This document shows, in pieces, positions 1-6,296 of a stretch of 7,150 nucleotides of DNA. The notes beneath the pieces were generated by a model. The model saw nothing but the letters and a program-made list of their open reading frames with translations, was not told the DNA's origin and made no database searches. The DNA lies in contig DIUK01000071.1 of assembly GCA_002422995.1 (NCBI GenBank), forward strand, positions 955 through 8,104, read 5' to 3'. Both the position numbers and the translations under genes were made by a program. Origin of the DNA: Rhodocyclaceae bacterium UBA6160 (GTDB lineage: Bacteria > Pseudomonadota > Gammaproteobacteria > Burkholderiales > Rhodocyclaceae). How positions within the stretch are numbered: the stretch's first letter is position 1; the number at the start of each line of letters is the position of its first letter.

Positions 1-1542
1 ATGCGTCACATCAATATGCACTTCCAGCCGTCCACGGCGCGCAGCGCGCAGCAGACGGGAAATATCTTGCGGCAAGTCGGCCACCAGAGCCAGCGTTTCG
101 CTAACGGATTGCCAGCCCCGCTTAACGACGGCACGCGGCGAATAACGCTTGCGCATGGCTTTTTCGAGCATGGGCATGGCCTCACCGGCCATATCAAAAT
201 ACGGGTCGAGCTCTCGACCCATGCCCTCCAATGTAATAAAAGCCTTGATGAGCAAAGCCAGATCGGCGGGCAACGCCAGCCGGTGCTGACGCAACATGGC
301 GGCAACCTCACCCAGCATTTGGTCGAGCCGCAACTGCTTGAGTGGCACGCCATGATATTGATCAACAAAGGTATCAATTTCCAGCAACAGCGCTTCTTCA
401 TCCAGCGCGCTATTGCCTGTCCAATCAAGCAGCACATCGGAAACACGCCGCGCATCATGTTGCACCAGCCCCAACAAGAGACGGATGAGTTGATCACGCC
501 GCTCTTCGGTCAGCCTGCCAACCATGCCAAAGTCGATAAAAGCGATACGATTGCCGGGTAGATAAAACACATTGCCCGGGTGCGGATCTGCATGAAAGAA
601 ACCATCTTCGACAATCATCTTGAGGACTGCATGCGCGCCACGCCGGGCAAGCACTTTGCGGTCAAGACCGGCGCGATCAACGGCGGCGAGATCGCGCCCG
701 GGAATGCCGTCAATGAATTCCTGCACGCAGACGCGTTCGCCGGTCCATTGCCAGTAGACGCGGGGGATGACAATCAGTGGCGGGGGCATGATTTGCGCGT
801 CATTGCCATTACTCGCCGTATCACCAGCGCCGACTTTTATGGCTGTTGATTGTGCCTCCGTGAAATCGACGAAATTTTCCGCGATGCGCTCCGCGCTGCG
901 ACACTCACTGGCAAAATCGAGCTCTCGCCGCAATGACTGCGTGAGCTGACGCACGACCTCTCTTGGCCGAAACGCCCGCAACTCCGACATATCATTTTCT
1001 ACAAGATCAGCCAGCCGCATGAGCCAGCGCAAATCAGCCTCTATGGCTGGACGAATGCCGGGACGACGTACTTTAACAATGATCTCCGTTCCATCTTCCA
1101 GACGCGCTCGATGCACTTGTGCAATGGATGCTGCGGCCAATGGCTGCGAATTTATCCAGGCAAATATTTCCTCGGGTGCTGCGCCTAAATCTGCTGTCAG
1201 CTGGGCATGAATTTCTTCCCATGGCACAGTTGGCGCGTCATCCTGCAAGCGACTGAACTCGGCAATCCAGGCAGCATCAAATAAATCAACCCTTGTCGCC
1301 AATACCTGGCCGAGCTTGATGAAAGTTGGCCCCATGTCTTCAAGCGCCCGACGAACACGCGCCGGAACTTCAAGATGCGCCAGCGACTCTGCTTCATGCC
1401 AATGCAACGCATGGCCCGCTTTTTCAAGCGTATTCGCCATGCCCAGCCGACGCACCATATCGCCAAACCCATAGCGAATCAATATTCCTGCCACATGCTG
1501 TAGCCGTCCGAGATCTCGGACTAACGAAATAGCTTGCAACAA
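1..1542 (-). CDS. ABC1/AarF/UbiB-family atypical protein kinase-like protein (3' end beyond window)
   Basis: The frame is open for 514 codons from a TTG at 1542 to the left edge with no stop, so the C-terminus is missing. ABC1 hallmarks are all present: the KxGQ motif (FIKLGQVLATR, about residues 74-84), the Ala-rich loop AAASIAQVH (136-144), the lysine in IVKVRRPG (155-162), the RRELDFASE segment (205-213), the catalytic-loop HADPHPGN (317-324) and the metal-binding FIDFGMVGRL (336-345). Family members are ATPases/kinase-like proteins that support ubiquinone biosynthesis or lipid handling at the membrane. The N-terminus resembles generic AarF proteins more than E. coli UbiB, so no symbol is given. 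The start is inferred: no ATG or GTG lies near, GAGAG at 1549-1553 sits 6 nt upstream, and the previous gene stops 2 nt before. A second TTG follows immediately and is equally possible. Residues about 229-256 are an unusual insertion carrying a dispersed repeat. The reading frame is otherwise intact. Confidence 0.9.
   Translation of the reverse strand, partial: MLQAISLVRDLGRLQHVAGILIRYGFGDMVRRLGMANTLEKAGHALHWHEAESLAHLEVPARVRRALEDMGPTFIKLGQVLATRVDLFDAAWIAEFSRLQDDAPTVPWEEIHAQLTADLGAAPEEIFAWINSQPLAAASIAQVHRARLEDGTEIIVKVRRPGIRPAIEADLRWLMRLADLVENDMSELRAFRPREVVRQLTQSLRRELDFASECRSAERIAENFVDFTEAQSTAIKVGAGDTASNGNDAQIMPPPLIVIPRVYWQWTGERVCVQEFIDGIPGRDLAAVDRAGLDRKVLARRGAHAVLKMIVEDGFFHADPHPGNVFYLPGNRIAFIDFGMVGRLTEERRDQLIRLLLGLVQHDARRVSDVLLDWTGNSALDEEALLLEIDTFVDQYHGVPLKQLRLDQMLGEVAAMLRQHRLALPADLALLIKAFITLEGMGRELDPYFDMAGEAMPMLEKAMRKRYSPRAVVKRGWQSVSETLALVADLPQDISRLLRAARRGRLEVHIDVTH
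812..839 (-). repeat. 28-bp dispersed repeat, copy A (inside the ABC1-kinase gene)
   Basis: On the plus strand it reads CTCGCCGTAT, two variable bases (CA here), then CCAGCGCCGACTTTTA. It matches 4830-4857 at 26 of 28 positions in the same orientation. Within the kinase gene it encodes residues 235-244 (IKVGAGDTAS) and keeps the frame. Flanking similarity fades quickly on both sides. Confidence 0.8.
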
Positions 1543-1544
1543 CC

Positions 1545-2243
1545 TTAACTCTCTTTGCCGCTCGGCTTTTTGGATGACGCAACGTGTTGCTGTATGCGGT
1601 CTGCCATTCCGGTAAGCATACCAACAGCGGCGTTGCGCATCATGTCGGCTGTCGTTTGTGCCAGACGCATGCCTGCCTCAACCTGAGTTTTACTCACGGC
1701 AGCCATTTGATGGGTCAATGTTTCCAGTGTCGATTTAATTTGCTCCCCTACGGCAGTACCCGTACGCCGCGTATGAGCCACCATATCTGACAACATGTCC
1801 GAAGCCAGACCTCGCGTTGCATTTGCCGATGTTTTCATGGTTTCAAGAAATAACTCTTCCAAGCTCTCAAGATCAGCACGCGTGCTCACCATGTCTTGAC
1901 TAGAGAATTTTTGCGCTTTGCCGGCCGCCTCTTCCAGTGCAAGCTTAGTGGTTGCTGCAAATTTTGTGAGCGCTGCATCAAGCCCTGAAATAGCATCTTT
2001 CATCTTCGCCTGTGCGGCTTGTGTTTGAGTTTTAGTTTTGTCAATTTCATCTTGCACTCCGTCGTGCGTGCCTTTGACTACCGCTTGCATGATGCGGCCA
2101 ATAGACTCAAGACCTAAAGCGTGATTGCTCATGGCATCCAGTGTAATTTTATAGACGGCCGCCTGCACATCCGTACCCTCAGTCACCACCTGCTTGACAC
2201 GATGCTCCAACGCGTCACTTGATTCAACTTTTTTAGTCGCCAC
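1545..2243 (-). CDS. Phasin-like alpha-helical protein (probably DUF6781-type)
   Basis: A 232-residue, Ala/Thr/Lys/Glu-rich protein with almost unbroken helix-forming sequence. It has no Cys or Trp, and its only Pro is in the basic C-terminal tail (SSKKPSGKES). No signal peptide or membrane segment is seen. The pattern of long amphipathic helices resembles phasins and other surface-coating helical proteins. From memory, segments such as ALEEAAGKAQ (102-111) and HTRRTGTAVGEQ fit a proteobacterial family of unknown function (DUF6781); this was not searched. The GTG start is well supported: AAGGAG at 2250-2255 lies 6 nt upstream. The gene ends 2 nt before the TTG start of the ABC1 kinase, implying one operon and translational coupling. 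A role at a lipid or polyhydroxyalkanoate surface, or as a partner of the kinase, is inference only. Confidence 0.8.
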   Translation of the reverse strand: MATKKVESSDALEHRVKQVVTEGTDVQAAVYKITLDAMSNHALGLESIGRIMQAVVKGTHDGVQDEIDKTKTQTQAAQAKMKDAISGLDAALTKFAATTKLALEEAAGKAQKFSSQDMVSTRADLESLEELFLETMKTSANATRGLASDMLSDMVAHTRRTGTAVGEQIKSTLETLTHQMAAVSKTQVEAGMRLAQTTADMMRNAAVGMLTGMADRIQQHVASSKKPSGKES

Positions 2244-2249
2244 GATGCA

Positions 2250-2255
2250 CTCCTT
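2250..2255 (-). promoter_or_regulatory. Ribosome binding site fixing a GTG start
   Basis: AAGGAG on the minus strand, 6 nt before GTG at 2243. It is the only good Shine-Dalgarno near the 5' end of the phasin-like gene and so decides its start. No clear promoter pair was found in the AT-rich 131-bp gap (2244-2374) upstream; transcription could start there or read through from the preceding gene. Confidence 0.75.
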
Positions 2256-2374
2256 TAAGTATGGAAATTAAAAAATCAAAACTTCACCCGCTACAAGAAA
2301 TTAACAATCATCATGCTAAAAACTACCTACATACACTTAGAAACCACCAACAATTACACGGACACGCACTAACT

Positions 2375-3766
2375 TTACAACTCAAAAGCCTCACCTAATT
2401 TCGGCATCACGATCTGTGTGTTTTTCAGCCTGGTTGCAAATAATTGCATGACTTCTACTTCACCATGAACCAGGAAAGTCTTTCTTGCACAGCTATGCTG
2501 CTGCCAGGCAAGCAACTCATCACAATCAGCATGCGCAGAAAAACCATTGATGGTGTAAAGATGCGCACGCACACTCACTTCTTCGCCGAATAAAGTAACC
2601 GTTTTTGCGCCATCTATAATTCGCCGCGCCAGTGTGCCATAGGCGGCATAACCAACAAATACGACACTCGAATTTTCGCGCCACAGGTGCTGTTTTAAGT
2701 GATGCCGCACCCGGCCACCCGTGGCCATGCCTGACCCAGCGAGGATTACCGCACCGCTGGTAATATTATTTAACGCGATGGAGTCCGCCGTCTCGGCGGT
2801 AAAATGCAATCCAGGCCAGCGCATAGGGTCACGCCCTGCATCAAACAAAGTGCGTGTTTCTTCATCAAAACATTCCGGATGCCGACGAAAAATTTCGGTT
2901 GCAGAGATCGCCATCGGAGAATCCAGAAACACTTGCAGATTGCGGGATAAGCGGCCGCTATCCATGCCCGCGCGCAAATAAAACAAGATTTCTTGCGCGC
3001 GCTCTAACGCAAAGGTAGGAATAATCACATTTCCACCCCGCCGAAAAGTATCTTCAACCGCCTGATAAAGCTCTTCAACTGAAGGCGCTAATGCCTTATG
3101 CGCCCGGTTGCCATAGGTCGTTTCCATCACGATAATGTCACTCACCGGCGGCGGTGTTGGATCACGCAATATAGGACGTTTTGAATTACCAATATCGCCA
3201 GAAAAAACCATGCTGCGTTCTGCGCCACTCTCCTCCCAGCACAATCGAATACTGGCCGAACCCAGAATATGACCCGCATCAATGAACATCGCCGTCAAAC
3301 CCGGCACCAAGGTGATTGGTTGGTTGTACTGCGCAACGCGACCAAAATAATCAAGACTTTCCAACGCATCCAGCCGTGTGTATAGCGGCTCAGGTATCTC
3401 CTGGTTTTTTTTGCTGCGTCGCGCGAGCTTGCGTGCACGCCAGCGGGCGTCTTCCTCCTGCAAATGCGCTGAATCCAGCATCACAATGCGCGCTAATGCT
3501 CGGCTCGCTGCGGTGGTAATAATTTCTCCACGAAATCCGCGTTTGACTAATAACGGTACTCTTCCGCAATGGTCCAGATGCGCATGGGTAAGTAATAAAA
3601 AATCAATATTGGCCGCATCAAACCCAAATGGCTCTGCGTTATCTTCATCAATCTCGTGCCCCCCTTGAAAAAGGCCGCAGTCAATAAGCACGCGCACACC
3701 CGCATGCTCTATCAAGTAACAAGAACCAGTAACCCCTTGCGATGCACCATGAAACGAAAGCTTCAT
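2375..3766 (-). CDS. Metallo-beta-lactamase-fold beta-CASP protein, CPSF73-like ribonuclease family
   Basis: A complete 463-residue protein. The MBL core holds motif 2 THAHLDHCG (60-68; ligands H61, H63, D65, H66), motif 3 AGHILGSAS (164-172, H166) and motif 4 FSGDIG (188-193, D191). The beta-CASP region follows, with motif A METTYGNR (214-221, E215), IPTFALERAQEIL (249-261), LDSPMA (281-286), LAGSGMATGGRVRHHL (342-357, the likely motif B histidine) and motif C GFSAHAD (408-414, H412). FLVHGE (431-436) belongs to the C-terminal RMMBL segment. All metal ligands and beta-CASP motifs are present, so it should be active. Family members are zinc-dependent RNA endo/exonucleases related to CPSF73 and Thermus TTHA0252; the substrate here is unknown. 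It is cytoplasmic, with no signal peptide. ATG start with AAGGAG 5 nt upstream. It sits alone between a 207-bp gap upstream and a 131-bp gap downstream. Confidence 0.93.
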   Translation of the reverse strand: MKLSFHGASQGVTGSCYLIEHAGVRVLIDCGLFQGGHEIDEDNAEPFGFDAANIDFLLLTHAHLDHCGRVPLLVKRGFRGEIITTAASRALARIVMLDSAHLQEEDARWRARKLARRSKKNQEIPEPLYTRLDALESLDYFGRVAQYNQPITLVPGLTAMFIDAGHILGSASIRLCWEESGAERSMVFSGDIGNSKRPILRDPTPPPVSDIIVMETTYGNRAHKALAPSVEELYQAVEDTFRRGGNVIIPTFALERAQEILFYLRAGMDSGRLSRNLQVFLDSPMAISATEIFRRHPECFDEETRTLFDAGRDPMRWPGLHFTAETADSIALNNITSGAVILAGSGMATGGRVRHHLKQHLWRENSSVVFVGYAAYGTLARRIIDGAKTVTLFGEEVSVRAHLYTINGFSAHADCDELLAWQQHSCARKTFLVHGEVEVMQLFATRLKNTQIVMPKLGEAFEL

Positions 3767-3771
3767 TAAAA

Positions 3772-3777
3772 CTCCTT
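3772..3777 (-). promoter_or_regulatory. Ribosome binding site of the beta-CASP gene
   Basis: AAGGAG on the minus strand, 5 nt before the ATG at 3766. It supports this start over the in-frame codons further in. The 207-bp leader region (3767-3973) holds no convincing promoter or terminator, but does hold an 18-codon ORF described in the findings. Confidence 0.75.
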
Positions 3778-3973
3778 TTCAACAGCTAACTTGAACATGA
3801 CTTCAAAATGACTCCAGCAGCAGCTTCAATACTTACCTATCCTGCCATCTTACGCGCTGCAATTTCTGCTTTTCGCATCACTGCCGCTGGCATCCGCCAA
3901 TACCTCAGAGAACAAGAACAGCGTCATTTTTGATCACCCTGCTTTCATCATATGTGCTGCTTATACTTTACTC

Positions 3974-4738
3974 TCATGGCAAACCACGGCGACGCCCTGC
4001 ATCCAGCATGATTGATGCACCCGCCATGGCATCTGCCTCAGGTGCTAGCAACAGACAAATGCCCCACGCCACTTGTTCTGGTGAAGTAAACGCATGAATG
4101 GCAGACTCTTCCAGCAACTCGTTCAGCACGGTTTCTGCCGTCACACCCCGTTTTGCTGCGCTTGCGGCAGCAATTGCATGCAACCGTTCCGTCTCTGCCG
4201 GCCCGGGGGCGACCAAATGTGCGGTAATACCCCGCTCACCCACGGCCCAGCTTAACTGACGCATCAAATTCGTTAGCGCTGCGTTTGCAACACCTGCCGT
4301 GGCGGCATAGGCTGTCGGTTCAAACCCATAATGGCCACCAACAGCAACCAGGCGAGAATGCTTCACCAGATGTTTTTCTACCGCGCGGAATAGACGCATC
4401 ATGCCACCGGCTTTGATATTCACGGCTTGCGCTAAAACATCCGGCGGCGCTTCCAGCACACCACCTGCCACCGGCACGCCGGGTGCGTGAATCGCTATAC
4501 GCACAGGCGCATCAATCGACTGCGCAATGGTTTGAATCGAGGCATTGTCGCTGATATCCGCCACGCAATAACGCATATGTGGCGAACCAGCCGTCAATGA
4601 TTCAAGTGCTGCCTCAGACCGCCCGACTGCCAGCAAGTCAAGACCGGATACCACCAGCCGATTTGCAATGACTTTGCCCAAAGAACCGGTTGCACCAACC
4701 ATGACAGCCAATTCACGGGGTTTGTTTTTATCTATCAT
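3974..4738 (-). CDS. Atypical short-chain dehydrogenase/reductase-like protein lacking the usual catalytic Ser and Lys
   Basis: A 254-residue Rossmann-fold protein. The nucleotide-binding loop VGATGSLG (14-21) is followed by VGR (38-40), whose Arg suggests NADP(H), then ADIS (60-63), HAPG (84-87) in place of the common NNAG, and VNIKAGG (106-112). After beta-5 the sequence is VAVGGHYG (131-138) where the catalytic Ser is expected. The active-site Tyr is in AYAATAG (Y144), but the YxxxK lysine is replaced by Ala148. The APGP turn (177-180) and the C-terminal SIMLDAGRRR strand are present, so the fold is complete. It may bind a nucleotide without classical SDR chemistry, or use another mechanism; the substrate is unknown. 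An upstream in-frame GTG at 4771 would add 11 residues, but the ATG at 4738 has a better Shine-Dalgarno (AGGAG, 10 nt away) and starts closer to the beta-1 strand, as in the family. Confidence 0.85.
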   Translation of the reverse strand: MIDKNKPRELAVMVGATGSLGKVIANRLVVSGLDLLAVGRSEAALESLTAGSPHMRYCVADISDNASIQTIAQSIDAPVRIAIHAPGVPVAGGVLEAPPDVLAQAVNIKAGGMMRLFRAVEKHLVKHSRLVAVGGHYGFEPTAYAATAGVANAALTNLMRQLSWAVGERGITAHLVAPGPAETERLHAIAAASAAKRGVTAETVLNELLEESAIHAFTSPEQVAWGICLLLAPEADAMAGASIMLDAGRRRGLP

Positions 4739-4746
4739 GCGCGCTT

Positions 4747-4753
4747 CTCTCCT
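4747..4753 (-). promoter_or_regulatory. Ribosome binding site favouring the ATG at 4738
   Basis: AGGAGAG on the minus strand. AGGAG is 10 nt from the ATG at 4738, somewhat long but usable. The alternative GTG at 4771 has no comparable site in front of it, only a weak TAGG directly adjacent. This decides the start of the SDR-like gene. Confidence 0.55.
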
Positions 4754-4783
4754 AGGTTTTATATCTATCACCTACTGCTGTGG

Positions 4784-4825
4784 CGTTGAACCGTATGCTC
4801 AACGTATTTTCAACGTATTTTCAAC
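4784..4825. repeat. 11-bp tandem repeat with overlapping inverted repeat
   Basis: TCAACGTATTT occurs at 4799-4809 and 4810-4820, and its first five bases recur at 4821-4825. CGTTGAA at 4784-4790 is the reverse complement of TTCAACG at 4809-4815, so the same stretch can form a 7-bp stem around 18 nt. It lies between the CDF gene and the SDR-like gene, in the leader of the latter. There is no T-run after the stem, so it is not a standard Rho-independent terminator. Function is unknown. Confidence 0.7.
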
Positions 4826-4829
4826 TATC

Positions 4830-4857
4830 CTCGCCGTATTGCCAGCGCCGACTTTTA
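4830..4857 (-). repeat. 28-bp dispersed repeat, copy B (intergenic)
   Basis: It matches 812-839 at 26 of 28 bases; the two differences are adjacent (TG here, CA in copy A). It starts about 11 bp beyond the stop codon of the CDF gene and abuts the 11-bp tandem repeat. The orientation is the same as copy A. Two copies about 4 kb apart, one coding and one not, suggest a dispersed element rather than a shared protein motif. Confidence 0.8.
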
Positions 4858-4868
4858 AGCTGATATCG

Positions 4869-5804
4869 CTAGATCACATTTGAGAAAGCCATTTGGCAAC
4901 CATGATCGTGTTTTTCAAATTCAATCTGCAATGTGGGGTGCGTAATGGCAAACTCGTGCGCCAGCACATGCGCTATCGCCTCCATCGCCGCATCACCTGG
5001 ATGACCTGCGGGCATCACCAGGTGCGCCGTCAGTGCAGTTTCAGTTGTGCTCATCGCCCAAACGTGTAAATCATGCACCTCGGTCACTCCCGTTTGGCTA
5101 CGCAAGCATGCAGCCACGGCAACCAAGTCGATTCCCTCCGGCACGCCGTCGAACAGCAGGTGAATCGATTCACGAAACAAACCCCAGGTCCCAAAGATAA
5201 TCACCATGGCAATCACCAAACTTACCACCGCATCTAACCATAGCCAGCCTTGCCACATATAAATCAAGCCTGCGCATAACACGCCCATCGAGACCACTGC
5301 ATCGGCAGCCATATGCAGATACGCGCCACGGATATTGATGTCATGCCGACGGCCAGACATGAATAACGCAGCAGTCATGCTGTTAATCACCACACCAATC
5401 GCTGCGACGATCATTACCACGCCCCCCTCAATGGGAACCGGCGACTGTAGTCTGTGAGCGGCTTCCCATATCAATAAACCCATAGCGATCAATAGAATCA
5501 TCGCGTTAACAAACGCGGCCAGAATAGACGCCCTTCGCCATCCGTAGGTGTAGTGCTGATCAGGAATGCGACGTCCCATAAGCACGGCGCCCCAGGCTAA
5601 GAGCAAACCCGCAACATCCGATAAATTGTGGCCTGCATCAGCCAGCAACGCTAAAGAATCAGCATGCCAGCCGGCGATGAGCTCGACAATCACGAATGTG
5701 ACATTGAGCACTATGCCAATCAAGAAGGCACGATCAAATGAAGCCGGTGCATGACTATGTGCGCCATGCCCACTGGCAAGGGGATTGTGATGTTCATCAG
5801 TCAT
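4869..5804 (-). CDS. Cation diffusion facilitator (CDF) family metal efflux transporter, CzcD/ZitB type
   Basis: A complete 311-residue inner-membrane antiporter of the usual CDF length. The N-terminus is His-rich (H5, H6, H13, H16, H18). Six hydrophobic segments follow at about 26-45, 50-76, 92-112, 127-148, 162-184 and 188-206. The transport-site HxxxD pairs are both present: ADAGHNLSD (55-63; H59, D63) in TM2 and HMAAD (164-168; H164, D168) in TM5, the arrangement expected for Zn/Co/Cd carriers. The cytoplasmic ferredoxin-like domain covers about 210-300, with VHDLHVWAM (243-251) and H261, and the tail is His-rich (HDHG). Family members export Zn2+, Cd2+ or Co2+ in exchange for protons; the exact metal cannot be read from sequence. 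ATG start, with only a weak GAGAG 4 nt upstream. It is divergent from the badI remnant; no regulator gene is nearby. Confidence 0.95.
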   Translation of the reverse strand: MTDEHHNPLASGHGAHSHAPASFDRAFLIGIVLNVTFVIVELIAGWHADSLALLADAGHNLSDVAGLLLAWGAVLMGRRIPDQHYTYGWRRASILAAFVNAMILLIAMGLLIWEAAHRLQSPVPIEGGVVMIVAAIGVVINSMTAALFMSGRRHDINIRGAYLHMAADAVVSMGVLCAGLIYMWQGWLWLDAVVSLVIAMVIIFGTWGLFRESIHLLFDGVPEGIDLVAVAACLRSQTGVTEVHDLHVWAMSTTETALTAHLVMPAGHPGDAAMEAIAHVLAHEFAITHPTLQIEFEKHDHGCQMAFSNVI

Positions 5805-5912
5805 AAAACTCTCACTGTTTGCTTTTGCTACTTGCTACGGTTATCGATTCTTACATTTAATATGCAAGAATAGAAAAAAATTCTTACAACAAAATGAATG
5901 GAGGCAGCTTGA
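5805..5912. promoter_or_regulatory. Divergent intergenic region with repeated ATTCTT half-sites
   Basis: This AT-rich 108-bp gap must hold the promoter of the CDF gene (leftward) and the original promoter or leader of the badI remnant (rightward). ATTCTTACA occurs at 5847-5855 and again at 5880-5888, 33 bp apart, with the inverted half-site AAGAAT at 5866-5871 between them. The spacing would suit a regulator binding on one face, but short AT-rich repeats arise easily. No -35/-10 pair was good enough to place. Confidence 0.4.
5900..5904 (+). promoter_or_regulatory. Ribosome binding site of the badI remnant
   Basis: GGAGG, 8 nt before the ATG at 5913. It is a strong site that remains although the gene behind it is truncated, so a short non-functional peptide could still be translated. 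Confidence 0.7.
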
Positions 5913-6296
5913 ATGCAATACGAAGATATTCTCTACGAAGTACGTAATGGTGCTGCATGGATCACGATCAATCGACCGGAAAAAATGAATGCGTTTCGCG
6001 GCCAGACGTGTGAAGAGTTGATTCATGCCTTTAACAAAGCAGGTTTTAATCGCGATATTGGCGTCATTGTCTTGGCCGGTGCAGGGGAAAAAGCATTTTG
6101 CACAGGAGGAGATCAATCAGCTCATGAAGGACAATATGACGGCCGGGGCACGATTGGTCTGCCAATTGAAGAACTGCATAACCTCATTCGCGACGTCCCC
6201 AAACCTGTCATTGCTCGCGTGCAAGGCTATGCCGTTGGTGGAGGCAACGTGCTATGCACCATTTGCGACTTCAGCAATCACCGGCGCGTGGTCTGA
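5913..6296 (+). pseudogene. badI: Truncated badI-like 2-ketocyclohexanecarboxyl-CoA hydrolase (5' part only)
   Basis: The 127-codon frame matches the N-terminal part of BadI as I remember it: INRPEKMNAFRG (19-30), VIVLAGAGEKAFCTGGDQSA (51-70), YDGRGTIGLP (75-84) and DVPKPVIARVQGYAVGGGNV (94-113). BadI, a MenB-like crotonase, opens the ring of 2-ketocyclohexanecarboxyl-CoA to give pimelyl-CoA in anaerobic benzoate and cyclohexanecarboxylate degradation. Family similarity stops at about D119 (6267-6269). The last eight codons (FSNHRRVV) are simply the antisense of the end of xth. About half of the usual ~260 residues is missing, including the part with the later active-site loop, although both oxyanion-hole segments (FCTGGD and VGGGN) remain. 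No frameshift lies in the kept part, and the RBS is intact, so the loss looks recent. It is almost certainly inactive. No other bad genes are visible nearby. Confidence 0.85.

Noticed and set aside
1..561. A 186-codon plus-strand frame across the left end
   Set aside because: It is antisense to the C-terminal half of the ABC1 kinase, whose frame holds the HADPHPGN and DFG motifs; the plus-strand translation shows no recognisable domain.
1..1542. Apparent fragmentation of the kinase gene
   Set aside because: The minus-strand frame is continuous for 514 codons. It only lacks a stop because the gene continues past the window edge, so it is partial, not a pseudogene.
2244..2374. Promoter for the phasin-like gene
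   Set aside because: TTGTTG- and TATGTA-like hexamers exist on the minus strand but with about 14 nt spacing; no pair is good enough to annotate.
2261..2398. A 45-codon plus-strand frame spanning the gap between the phasin-like and beta-CASP genes
   Set aside because: It has no Shine-Dalgarno, it overlaps the end of the beta-CASP gene, and its Asn/His/Lys/Gln composition is what AT-rich non-coding DNA gives.
2785..2799. Perfect hairpin CCGCCG-TCT-CGGCGG
   Set aside because: It lies in the middle of the beta-CASP coding sequence, encodes ordinary residues and has no T-run, so a terminator is unlikely.
5841..6116. A 91-codon minus-strand frame over the badI start
   Set aside because: It is antisense to the recognisable BadI-like sequence and has no coding-like features of its own.
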